This document shows positions 30,654 through 41,316 of a DNA stretch of 64,000 nt, in pieces; the first letter of the stretch is position 1; each line of letters opens with the position of its first letter. Below the pieces are notes generated by a model. The model did not search any database and was not told the DNA's origin. It worked only from the letters and a program-made list of their open reading frames with translations. The position numbers and the translations under genes are program-made. The DNA comes from Cinnamomum chago (lineage: Eukaryota > Streptophyta > Magnoliopsida > Laurales > Lauraceae): positions 49,124,501-49,188,500 of the forward strand of contig CP142452.1 in assembly GCA_038049695.1 (NCBI GenBank). The letters are read 5' to 3'.

Positions 30654-32756
30654 TCAAGGGTAGTACCGCTTTAAGAACTTTCCATTGATGGGCAGCATAC
30701 ATCTGTCACCCTCCATGTTTAGAAGGGTGTATGCGTCGTTGGAGAAGACTTTGTCGATGACGAAAGGTCCCTCCCATTTTGGTTCAAATTTGCCTTTGGA
30801 TTTGTGAGTAAAAGCCATAGGTCTTTTTACTGTAAGAACCAAGTCTCCCTTTTTGTAGGCGCGTTGCCTGACCTTCTTGTCAAAAGATCCTGCCATGCGT
30901 GCTTGGTAGAGTTCGATGCTTTGTAGAGCTTCGAGCCGTCTCTCGTCGAGATTGTCCAGCTCATTGAGTCGCAACTTCACATTGCTTTCTTGAGTCATGT
31001 CATTTTGTAGAGATACCCTTAGAGAAGGAATTTGTACCTCTAAGGGCACGACAGCTTCACATCCATAGACCAAGGAGAATGGTGTGCTATGGGTTGGTCC
31101 TCGAACAGTAGTTCGATAGGCCCACAAGGCTTCAGGAAGCTTGTCGCCCCAGTCTCTTTTGTGACTAGAGACTATCTTTTTGAGGATTTTACAGAGTGTC
31201 TGGTTGAAAGCTTCTGCTAGTCCTTTTGCTGCCGGATTGTATGGAGTTGAGGGACAACTTTGGATTTTGTATTTGTCGCAGAACCTGTAGAATCGGTGAT
31301 CGCGGAACTGTGGTCCGTTATCATGGATGAATCTTTTAGGTATGCCGAAGCGAAAAATGATGTTGGTGCGCAAGAACTGAAGGACTGATGAGGTCTTCAT
31401 TTCACTAAGAGCGAATGCTTCTGACCACTTGGAGAAATAATCCGTGGCGACGAAGATGAAGCGATGTCCTTTGCTTGAAGGGGGAGAAATAGGACCTATG
31501 ATGTCCATACCCCAGGCTTCAAAGGGCCATGAGATTGCAGTAGGATGGAGCCATTCTGGAGGCCTGTGAATATAGTCTCCGTGAACTTGGCATTGTTGGC
31601 AGCGTTTAGCGAATTGCATTGCATCAGCCACCATGGTAGGCCAATAATAACCTAACCTTTTTATCTGATCGTAGAGCTTAGGGCCAGCCTGATGGGCTCC
31701 ACAAAGACCAGCATGGACTTCTTTGAGTGTTTCTTCAGCTTCTTGTTGTGACAAGCAGCGTAGAAGTACTCCGTTGTAGGATTTCCTATAAAGCATTTTT
31801 GAAGGAATATCCAAATGAAAGTTTGGGGCTCGTCTTTGGATGCTTACCCGTTCTTTTGGATCTTCAGGTAGGATCCCGAACATAGTGTAATCAATGAACG
31901 GATCCCTCCAGTCGCCGACCGAAGTTTGAAGGATAGAAATCTGACTTCCAACCACCCTGTGGCATTCAACAACTGCTTGATGTGTGTTGAGAGGAGGGAG
32001 GATTCTTCTTCCGCACATTGTAATTTGCATGTTTTCCCCTTCTTGGATTGCCATAGATGCGGTAAGTCCAGCCAGGGCATCTGCACGAATGTTTTCACCT
32101 CTGAGGATGTGGGTGATGTGACAGATGTCAAACTTCTGCAAAAGTGATTGTGCCTTGATGTAGTAAGGCAACAAATCAGGCTTTCTGACTTCAAATTTTT
32201 GATTCATCTGATTGATGATCAGTTGAGAGTCTCCGAAGACTTCCAGTATGGTGATACCGGATTCAATGGCAAGTTCCAATCCTAGAATCAGGGCTTGGTA
32301 TTCCGCTGCATTGTTTGTGCATGGTTCCAGTAGCGAGAAGGCGTGTGGAATCATGTATTTGTCGGGGCTAACAAAGAGAATGCCAACTCTCGAGACCGGC
32401 TCTCTTTTCTCGTTTGTTCTGGTTGCACCATCGAAGTACATGTGCCAGGAAGCACTTGGTGGGAAGGCCTCCACATTGTAGACGGATTCGTCTGGGAGAT
32501 CATCTCTTAGTGGAGAATATTCAGGCAACGGATGCTCCGCGAGAAAGTCTGCTAAAGCTTGGCCTTTGATTGCTTTTTGTGGTATATACCTAATATCAAA
32601 TTGTGATAGAAGGATAGACCATTTTGCCAGTCTTGCATTGAGAGAACCTGCTTTCGTGACAAGGACCTTTAAGAGGTTGATCCTTGAGACCAGATAAACT
32701 GTGTTGGAAAGCAGATAGTGACGTAGCTTTTGTAGGCGAACATCACTGCAAGGCAT
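30654..32756 (-). pseudogene. Tat RNase H and integrase, copy C
   Basis: A 700-codon frame covers the end of the RT-linked RNase H, the second RNase H (WHMYFDGATRTNEK, NNAAEYQALILGLE, FGDSQL) and integrase (CQQC, GMDIIGP, HDNGPQF, GLAEAF) to FLKRYYP. It is one frame off the upstream RT because a base was lost near 32733 (TTTTGTAGGCG where A reads TTTTGTATGGCG). The gypsy two-RNase-H arrangement is complete here. Confidence 0.9.
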
Positions 32757-34657
32757 TCTTTTTCGACTGGGGAGTAGCGATGCTCTGCACCTACCAGCAT
32801 ACGGCTGAGGTAGTATAGAGCCGCTTCTTTTCTTCCATCATTTTCTTGTGCCAGCAGAGCGCCCAGAGAATGGTCGAGGGCTCTTGTGTACAAGATGAAA
32901 GGTTTTCCGGTGGTAGGTGCTGCTAACACTGGAGGTTTGGTCAGGTATGACTTGATATCTTGAAATGCGGTTTCACAGTCAGCATCCCAGACAAAGTCTA
33001 CACCTTTCTTCATTAATTGGGAGAATGGACGACATTTTCCCGAAAGGTTGGAGATAAACCGTCTGATATAGGCCAATCTCCCTTGGAGCCCTTTTAATTC
33101 TCTCAAGGTTCTTGGAGAGGGCATTTCTAGAATAGCCTTGACTTTGATGGGGTCAAGTTCTATTCCATCTTTCCGAACAAGGAATCCGAGGAACTTACCC
33201 GATGAGATGCCGAAGAAGCATTTTAGGGGATTCATCCGCAGTTTGTATTTGCGAAGTCGGAGGAATACTTCTCGAAGATCTTTGAGATGGTCTTCTTTTC
33301 TTTTGCTTTTGACGGCGAGGTCATCAACGTAACATTCAACCGTCTTGTGCTGCATATCTTGGAATATCTTCATCATAGCCCTCTGATATGTAGCGCCAGC
33401 ATTTTTCAGACCAAATGGCATGACAGTGTAGCAATACACGCCAAATGGGGTCCGAAATGAAGTATGCTTTTCGTCTTCAGGATGCATCTTTATCTGATTG
33501 TAGCCAGAGAAGCCATCCATGAATGTCATTCGCTCGAATCCACAGGTACTGTCAATCATAACCTCTGGTATCGGGAGCGGGAATTCATCTTTGGGGCAGG
33601 CGTTATTCAGGTCTCTATAGTCAATACACACCCTGATCTGCCCATTTTTCTTTGTCACGGGGACAATGTTGGCCAACCATTCAGGATGCTGTTCCTCACG
33701 GATGAAGCCGACGCTTTTGAGTTTCTGAACTTCTTGTTCAATTTTATCCATCACATCTGGACGGAATCTTCTTTGGCCTTGTTTAACAGGCTTGATATTT
33801 TTTTGAAGATTGAGTTTGTGGACTGCTATTTTCGGATCTAAACCGGGCATTTCAGCATAGGACCATGCAAAGCAATCAACGAACTCACGAAGAAAAGCGA
33901 TATACTCGGGTAACTCATCATCCTTTATATTCTTGCTTATGAATACAGGACGCGAGTTATTTGGTGTTCCCAAGTCTATCTTTTGAACAGGATCCTCTGT
34001 TGGAAGATTCGAGGGTGGTTCCTCCACAATGTTTTCGGAGGCCTCCAGCTCAATGAAACCTTCTGGTGTTTCAACAGCATTTCCTTTCCATGGGTCTTCT
34101 TGATCAACAACCTTCTCAAGGCTTGCTATGAGATAGTCCCAATTGCCTGCTGTTACCGGGTCGAAGTAAGGTACTTCTGCTGTAGACGAGGGTTCTTCTG
34201 GGTCAGAATCCTGCATGTCTGTATCATTGGACAATTCCTCCATATCATTGGAGAAATCAAACCAATTGGAGGGGCTTCCCGGATCTTTGTCTGATGACTC
34301 TTCAAAGAGATACCCAGGGAGATCGATGTCTTCATGGATTGGAGCTATTGGGGCTTGGTCAACAAACTGACTTCTAAACCTTTGCGTTAGCTGTTTCAGA
34401 GGGGCGTCAGGATCGAACCCTAACCCATATGAAGACTTTTCTATATAGCCATAGAGTCTCCAATCTTCCAGTTGGTGTTTGGCCAGTACGGGCTCCGGTG
34501 GTGTGAGAATACCATGGCCTTCCCCCAAGCCAACTAGGTTTTGAGCATCATATCCCATCTTCTTCATGATAGCTTGTGCCACAGGACTATACAGAGACAG
34601 TAGAGGCATACCTTTGTTTTGGAAAGGTTCAAGCAGGGATTTTGATGAAGCAGCACT
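32669..34657 (-). pseudogene. Tat reverse transcriptase with G-patch and RT-linked RNase H, copy C
   Basis: In minus order: linker; G-patch-like KKMGYDAQNLVGLGEGHG; acidic linker; RT with GFIREEQHPEWLANIV, VCIDYRDLNNACPKD, FSGYNQIKMHPEDE and YVDD at 33320-33331; RT-linked RNase H (SLGALLAQEND). The frame is separated from the protease part by TCG-to-TAG at 34658-34660 and from the second RNase H by a one-base loss near 32733. Confidence 0.9.
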
Positions 34658-36889
34658 CTATCTATGGAAGAAGATCGGTTTTTCTTTAGATGATATTGCC
34701 GGAACAACAAAGGAAGCAAACGTAGGATCTTCTACATCAGCAGGTGTCTCTATTGGAGTAAGAGCGGGCTGAACTTGTTGAGTATCAGTTTGGCTTGACG
34801 GAGTATCGTCTTCTGGCTCTGAATCCGAATCTGTATTTTGTTTGATGGACAGATAAGAGACAACAAATTTGCCCCCAGACTTTTGTTTTACCTTCTTCCC
34901 TTTAGTTGTAATGACCAAAAGTTTTGGAGTCTTGAGGGAGACTACGAAAGGAGATTGACTGCTCTCTTCTGGTTTTCCAGAGGGTTTATTTTCTTCCGGT
35001 GATTTTTGAGGAGCCTTGCCTTTATCTTTAAGGAGATTTTTGGCAGAAGACGTAATTTCCTCTGTTTCTTTTTCTCCTTCATACATCTGAGAGTCTGCAA
35101 AGTGGACTTCTTTCCCTTTGAAAGGTTTTCTATCCGCAAAGACTCGATGTATCATGCCATCGTTGCCGATGAACTTGATGCATTGATGTAGTGTTGAAGG
35201 AACAATTCCATTCTCGTGTATCCAGGGGCGTCCGAGAAGGATGTTGTAGCATGACGGGGTTTTTATTGCATACACAGTGACTTCAGAGATAAGATCACCG
35301 ATTTGCAATTTGAACCTGATTTTGCCGATGGGCCTTTGAGAATTGCCATCGTATCCAAAGATAGATACAGATGTGTGGCTCAGCTTGCTGGGCGGAATGC
35401 CCAACTCTTCGAGTGCCGAAGTGGAGATAAGATTCAGTGCAGAACCCGGGTCAATCTGAATTCTGCGCACCGGCATTTCTTTAATATATCCTGTAAAGTA
35501 CAGGGGTCGGTTGTGCTTTGTTTCACCAAGCAGGAGATCTTCCTTTGTGAAGGCGATAGTCGCACTGGTTATCTTTTGAACCGAGAGACATCTACTGCAA
35601 GATCCCTCAATTTTCTTCTCTTCTCCTTTTGAGGAAATTTCTGCATTTTTGACCCGATAGTCCATTTCAATTTGGAAGACTTGCGGGGCATGTTTGTCAA
35701 CATCCTCATTCAGTTTTTGCAATTCTGAAATGAGATTATCACGAGTGCGTGGAGACATTCGTAACAAATCTAGGATGTGCAATCGTGCAGGTATGTGTTT
35801 GAAGTGCTCAACCAAGCCATACTTGAAAGCCTCCTTGGGGCCTACGCGTTCATCATTATTGCCACTGGGGGCTGTTATAACATCTTTCCCAATAGGGTTT
35901 ACATAAGTAAAGGAAGATGTATTGTAATTTTTATGGTAGTCCCGACCAGAACGGGTGCCTCTACCAACTTCGAGAGCTTCTTGAGAAGAATCTTCATTTG
36001 GAAGACTGTCTTCAAGAGGCTGTCGTACTTCTTCCACTGGGGGTGTTCCTGCAGCTAAGCTAGTATCCTCAGTGATTGCGTTGCATGGAGCATTTTCCGG
36101 GAGCAAGTCCTGAACAGCTTCCTGCAACTTTTCTTCTTCGTCGACCCCTTCATCATCCCCAGCCGGGTTTTCTTTATGACGATCAATCGGAAGGGAAGTG
36201 AATTATGAAGTCACAGTCTCAGGTGAAGAAACCTGAGAGGGTGTTATCTCCGTGTAGGTCTCGTGAGACGAGGTAGCTTCAGAAGATATATTGCTTGGCG
36301 TCGCCGGAGTATAACTGATATCATCAGACGAGGCCTCGGAAGAGCTATGATCTTGAATTATAACATTACAGGTAGCTCGAGTGGGAGATGTTGCCTGCTC
36401 GGAGTCGGACTCTTCCTCGGATGTAAGAGGATCATCAATCCAACAATTTTCTCCATTTTCAGGAGTTAGGGGAGAAGGTACCTGAGGGTCTTCAGGGATT
36501 CCTGGCTCCGGATTGGGAGGAAGCTCGTTGACGCGGTCGCACTCTTGTTCGAGAGCTAGACGCTGCAAGATCCTCGCATATTCTGCAAGACCAGACATGG
36601 GAGCCAGGTTTTCTTCTTCATCATCTCCTTGTGGCTCAACATGGTTGATTTCCACAGGATCAACGACGGGAGCTGGAATGACAGCATTTTCTTGTACAGC
36701 CGCTTGGTCATCTTCATCATCAGACCAGGATCCTTGTGGCCGTAAGGGGTCATACCAGATTACTGGCATAAGATAAGTATCAGGGACTCACTCTTCATCA
36801 GAGAGGTATTCTCCTGTCTCAAGGGATTCTTCCCACTCGTCAGTGCTGTCGAATCCGTCGTCGGTATCGCTGGACTCATATCCATCCAT
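34658..36889 (-). pseudogene. Tat pol N-terminus and protease, copy C
   Basis: Pol appears to start with its own ATG at 36889-36887, just downstream of the gag stop at 36913-36911, giving an acidic N-terminus (DGYESSDTDDGFDSTDEWEE). The retropepsin-like site IQIDPGSALNLIS lies near 35460, followed by GILLGRPWIHE-type sequence and a Lys/Ser-rich linker. In-frame stops at 36788-36790 and 36203-36205 break it. The N-terminal 230 residues are Glu/Asp/Ser/Thr-rich with no domain I recognise. Confidence 0.82.
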
Positions 36890-36910
36890 GGCGAATCCAA
36901 CTACCGAGTT

Positions 36911-38500
36911 TCAAGAGTATGATGCCCCCTGCGTGGCCTCTTCTTTGAGTTGAGGTGGCATGAAATCATTGAGTATGAATTTTCTTACCGCCTTTGAGGT
37001 CTTTGAAGCGGTAGAGGAGGCCTCTGCCTTTTCATCGACTTCTTGCTTTGGTTGGGCCTTCTATTGCTTTTTGGGCTTGAAAAGGTGTCTCCTAGCCTGC
37101 CTTCGCTGTTGAGCTGTCGGTTTTGTTTTTACGATCTCCCAATTTTCATCTTCTAGGAGATCAGGGTGTACCCATAAGGGTTGTCCATCTGGAGTCGGGT
37201 AAGGAACCAGCCCCTCGGACGCTTTGATTTCATTTATCACCTTGAAGGAGGTAGTGATCTTCTTCTTTGGTGATTTTGATGTTTGTCCATACGAGATCAT
37301 GTTGACGGAGGCGGACCCATAGTTTTTGTCGAAGGTGATGACTCCGTTTTTCCACATCTCGTTTATCTTTTCTCTCACAACGAAGCATTGATTGAGAGGG
37401 TGTGACACCATCTGGTGGTATGGACAATACCGGGGATCGTTGGTTTTGCCAACATCTTCCGGCCTCTTTGGCTCAGGCAAGGTGAGCTTGCCATTTGCTA
37501 TGAGAGCTTCAAAGATCTCGTCAACATCTTCGTCGAACGGGTATTTCTTCTCTACTCGCTCTCTGAAGGCTTCTGAGAGTTCAGGTCTCTTTCCGGCAGA
37601 TTTGTTTTCAGCCTTCTTTTGTGGCTGAGGCGTTGACTTGGTCTGCACATTGAGGACCTCTTTCTTCTTTGGTTTAGAGGTTGTAATGGCGGTTGGCTCC
37701 TTCTTTGATGACTTCTGACTGTTGAGGTCTTTGATCACCGTTTCAGCCTCCATAGAAGCTTCTAGGAGTTCTCCCAAGTTCTTTGATTTGTTGCCGATGA
37801 TCATGGAGCGGATTCTGGCTCTCATGTTATTTCAGCAGATGTCGACCAGCGACGCTTGTGGCAGCACATCGGAGCATTTGTACGCCATGGCTTTCCACTT
37901 GTGAATGAAGTCGTATGTAGACTCATTCTCCCCCTGTTTCAGGCTGCAGAGCTGAGCCATAGTAACAGGATGATCCTCACCTTTGAAGTAAGTCAAGAAG
38001 CGTGTCTCCAGCATGGTCCAATTCTGAATGGAGTTCTCTGGAAGAGTGGAGTACCAATCAAAGGCCGTACCTTTTAGGGTGCTTGCAAAGAGGCGAATCT
38101 TGAGTGCATCTTGATCCACAATAGCTCCTGTCAGGATCTTGAAGTGGATGACATGCTGTCTGGCTGAACCTTTCCCCGTATACGTTTGGAGAGTAGGTTG
38201 CTTGAATTTTGTAGGGAACGGGACCGAGTCCATCCACAATGGATATGGTGGCTTGATCCCATGCTCCTTTAGCGTATCCTCTTCTTTTGCTTTGGCGAGG
38301 ATATCGTCAACGTCCTTTTTGGTAAGGGCGCGTGACTCACTATTTTCCGCATTTTCTTCGTCGCCTTGATGGCTCGGAGGAGCTTCATTATTTGGCGGAC
38401 GTTGGATAGTGAGAAGGAGGTTTTCCATTAGGGCCTCTATTCTCTGCTGTCCTTGTTCCAGTTGCTGGATGCGTGAGCTACGTCATCATGTAGCGGAGGT
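36911..38500 (-). pseudogene. Tat gag core (Retrotrans_gag) and C-terminus, copy C
   Basis: A short coiled coil (RIQQLEQGQQRIEALMENLL) precedes the Retrotrans_gag core (TLQTYTGKGSARQHVIHFK, FASTLKGTAFDWYSTLP, NWTMLETRFLTYF). Downstream is a Tat-type CPYHQMVSHPLNQCFV motif that replaces a classic CCHC knuckle. Lesions: TGA in place of TGG at 37832-37834 and TAG at 37061-37063; the gag stop is TGA at 36913-36911. A frameshift near 38475 separates it from the N-terminal segment. Confidence 0.85.
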
Positions 38501-39612
38501 TGCTCAGCATTTGTGACCAAGACGTTCACTCTTCGAGAGTCGAAAGAGGATACAGTCTTGGTGACTGAGCTAGAGCTCATTCTTTTAGATGAAGAGCTCG
38601 AAGAGTGATCACTCCGATGTCCTTGGCTTGAAGGAGCGGGAGAGTTTTCTTTATGTCTTCGTGTCCGGGAGACGTTGCGGGTCACCGGACGCCTGACATG
38701 GATTTTTGTTGCTGACTTCTGGCGTCTTCTGGTTTTGCCAACCATATGGACAGCAGCAATTTGGTTGGGTCTTTCTTTTTCAACCCATTTTTGGGAAACT
38801 TGGAGCGTAGGAGGTTGAGTCCTCCGTTTCTCTAGTCTCTTTTGTCGGTATGACGCGCGGCGGCGTGCTCGACGAGCGAGTTGAGCTTCGGTCATCTCTG
38901 GCTGGGCTTTGACGATGAAGGATGTACTCCCTCGGGCGCAGCAGCCGAGCTTGTCTTCTTTGTAGTTAGGCAAGGACAGGATGCGGACCCGGTCCTTCAC
39001 CTGTTGCAGCGAGGCTTTGAATTGTGCAAGCTCGGCCCCTGTAGAGATGAAGGGTCGAACTGCAGTTTTGCAGGCCTTAGCAGACGCTTGGGGAGGCCTG
39101 GTGATGTAGGATTTGATTTTTGGCTTGTAGGAACAAGCTGGCTGATGCTGAATTGACCTGGGAGTCAGGTCAGAGATGGGTTTCTCCTCTTTCATGTAGA
39201 AGAGAGGGTAGAACCGGTTTTCTTTGAGCGGGGCCAGGTATGCTGGCTTGGCAGATGCTCGGGACCTCCTTTGTTTCGGTGAAGGCCCTGGGGACCAAGT
39301 CTTGGGACGGACCTGGCTGTTTGCGGGCTGACGCTTCGCGGGGGTCGCCTTTGGTGTCACGACGGTGACACATTGGGAGGCGATTTTCTGCTTCTTAGCG
39401 GGAGCAACCTGTTCTTCAGGAAGTGGGAATGATCCCAACGTCCCAAAGAAAATAGTCCGGGGAGTCGAGGTCGACCCGGAGTTTAGTGAATTGTTGATGG
39501 TGTTGACGCTGTGGCAACTAGCAGTGCGCTTATGAGTGCGCACATTCTGCTTCTGTTGAAGCATCTGCTGGTGCTTTTTCTCGTCGAAGGTGATGGTCAA
39601 GGAAGCTGCCAT
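38437..39612 (-). pseudogene. Gag N-terminal extension, basic and Ser-rich, copy C
   Basis: A 391-codon open frame starting ATG at 39612 (MAASLTITFDEKKHQQML). It is rich in Arg, Lys, Gln and Ser, with a highly basic stretch (ARRARRRASYRQKRLEKRR) and a Ser-run (SSSSSSKRMSSSS). One base shift near 38475 links it to the gag core, so it is the N-terminal part of a large gag of about 900 residues. I do not recognise a domain; the basic stretch could be a nuclear localisation or RNA-binding region. Confidence 0.7.
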
Positions 39613-39990
39613 TGTTAGTAAACTTCTGAAACAAGACCAGATCCATTAGTAATCACAAGAATATAATGATTATAAATGGAAAAAAAAAATCTATGGGTTT
39701 GCCTTTTCAGATCGCTCAAGGGATATGACCCAGGCGACGTGAGGAAGGCAAAAGCCATAGAGGGCACAATTGTTCTGATTGCAAGTATAGTGAGCCCCTA
39801 AATGAGCGTCCCAGTGACTGCTAGAAGCAATTGTAAACCTAAATTCGACTTATCATGAAGCAGGGCTTGCTCGAGATAAGAAGAATATAAGGTTGGAGTT
39901 TTACAAATGCGCCGGTCGCGAATACAGTAGACCCTGAAAGGGCGTACTAGCACCGCTAGACACAAATGCTGGAGATCGCATCCATGAGAT
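39613..39990. other. 5' leader of C next to gag
   Basis: Noncoding, mixed sequence with an A run at 39680. It includes a 55-60-bp word order (GGGATATGACCCAGGCGACG; GAAGGCAAAAGCC) that does not repeat elsewhere in the window. No upstream ORF is supported. Confidence 0.45.
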
Positions 39991-41060
39991 GGGATCCTCT
40001 GGTTTTTGAAATGTCAAAATGGATTCATCAAGGAGAGCATGTGGTATCCCGATCCAAAGACGGGCTCAACGATTTCCGCGAGCACCAGTACCCCGGAAGG
40101 AACCACAATTTCTCAGATCCGAATCCAAAATGACGAGAGTTTTTTTTTGAAAGGCCAAGATCAGGTCCATCAAAGAGAGCAAATGATATTCCAATCTGAA
40201 CACGGGCTCAGCGGATAATCGCGAGCGCCAGTGCTCAGAAAGGAAGAGACCAAAATTTCTCAGATCTGAACCTAAAAAATGACGAAAGCTTCTTTTTTTT
40301 TTTTTTTTTTTTTTTTTTGAAAAGTTTAGTTTTTTTTTTACAATTTTTATTTAAAAGACAAGGGAGCACACATAGGCTTCCTAACCCGGTCTTATGAAAT
40401 CACAATTGATAGAATTGCCCCAGGTAAGGGTAGGATTACTTAATGAACCCGTTTGGAGGACCCTTGCCTCGAACAGTCAGGCTGTCTCCACACTCTGGAC
40501 AAGGCTTTTCTTGAATCAACCGAGATCAAAGAACGCAGTTGGTTTGGCCTTAGCGGTCTATGTCTTTCTTTTTTTTTACTAGACTCATTGAAGGGAAACA
40601 ATGATCCAAAACCTTAGTCGAACAGGCTCAACATTTCTGCAAGCGCGATGAACGATAGGATAGGATCAAAACTTCTCAATTTTGAATCCAAAACGAAAAG
40701 AAGTTTGATTTTTTTTTTAAATTGTTTTTTTTTTAATTCTAATGAATTCATCAAAGAGAAACAATGATCCAAAACCTTAGTCGAACAGGCTCAACATTTC
40801 TGCAAGCGCGATGAACGATAGGATAGGATCAAAACTTCTCAATTTTGAATCCAAGGCAAAGAAGTTTGCTTTTTTTTTTTTTTTTTTTTTTGAAATCTCT
40901 AACAGACTCATCGAAGAGAAACAATGGCCCAATCCCCGATCCAAGCCCGTCTCAGCGGATAATCGCGAGCGCCAATGTCCAGAAAGGAAAGGATCAAAGT
41001 TTCTCAATTTTGGATCCAAAACGAGAAATCTGAACTTTTTTTTTTTGAAAAGAGAAAGAA
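39990..41060. repeat. Degenerate tandem repeats with poly-T spacers in the 5' leader of C
   Basis: Five related units of about 150-170 bp start near 39996, 40150, 40590, 40745 and 40905. Each has TCATC(A/G)A(A/G)GAGA, GGGCTCA-type and GCGAGCGC words, then (A)TTTCTCA(A/G)AT(C/T) and a run of T or TTTGAAA. The third and fourth are almost identical (AACCTTAGTCGAACAGGCTCAACATT). A 260-bp non-matching piece (about 40320-40585) lies between the second and third. Confidence 0.75.
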
Positions 41061-41229
41061 TGGAAATAGATTGAAAGAATTTGACATTTCCAAAAAAATC
41101 CCATCTCATGCGAAATCCAACATAGGCCACCAGCCAAAAGGTAGCCAAGGAATTCGGAAATGAAACATAAGCAAAGATATAATATGCGAATATTTCAATT
41201 CCAAGCATCCGGTGTTCTCAAGTAAACGG
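41061..41229. other. Leader sequence between the tandem repeats and the PBS (C)
   Basis: AT-rich unique-looking sequence; nothing coding. Part of it (CCAAGCATCCGGTGTTCTCA) resembles the LTR stretch at 26055-26085, perhaps an old duplication. Confidence 0.4.
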
Positions 41230-41247
41230 GTCCCACCGGGTGTGCCA
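41230..41247 (-). other. Primer-binding site of the Tat element
   Basis: TGGCACACCCGGTGGGACC on the minus strand starts three bases after the LTR end (CCATCA, 41251). Its complement, GGTCCCACCGGGTGTGCCA, ends in CCA and looks like a tRNA 3' end. I cannot say which tRNA. Truncated versions lie at 8631-8623 and after 26593. Confidence 0.75.
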
Positions 41248-41250
41248 ACT

Positions 41251-41316
41251 TGATGGAACGCGCTCCAGGCCCCGCCGACGCCCGGTAGCGCCCGGGGCCT
41301 GGAGCGCGTTCCATCA
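41251..41316. repeat. Inverted Tat LTR tails at the right end of C
   Basis: A 23-bp minus LTR tail (TGATGGAACGCGCTCCAGGCCCC) is followed directly by a 43-bp plus LTR tail ending CCATCA at 41316. The rest of the 5' LTR is missing. The right edge abuts L-family sequence at 41317. A similar inverted-tail hinge is at 26480-26715. Confidence 0.8.

Larger units (their letters stand above)
26594..41316 (-). mobile_element. Tat element C, most complete copy, inactive
   Basis: Minus-strand order from the right: an LTR end, PBS (41247-41230), a 5' leader with tandem repeats, gag (39612-36911), pol (36889-30654), 3' repeats, antisense PMD remnant and a truncated LTR tail at 26636-26715. Both LTRs are almost wholly lost. 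Coding lesions: a frameshift near 38475; stops at 37832-37834, 37061-37063, 36788-36790, 36203-36205 and 34658-34660; a one-base loss near 32733. It gives the reference gene order for the family here. Confidence 0.87.

Noticed and set aside
41230..41247. A tRNA gene at the PBS
   Set aside because: Only the 18 bases matching a tRNA 3' end are present; no D arm, anticodon arm or acceptor partner lies next to them.
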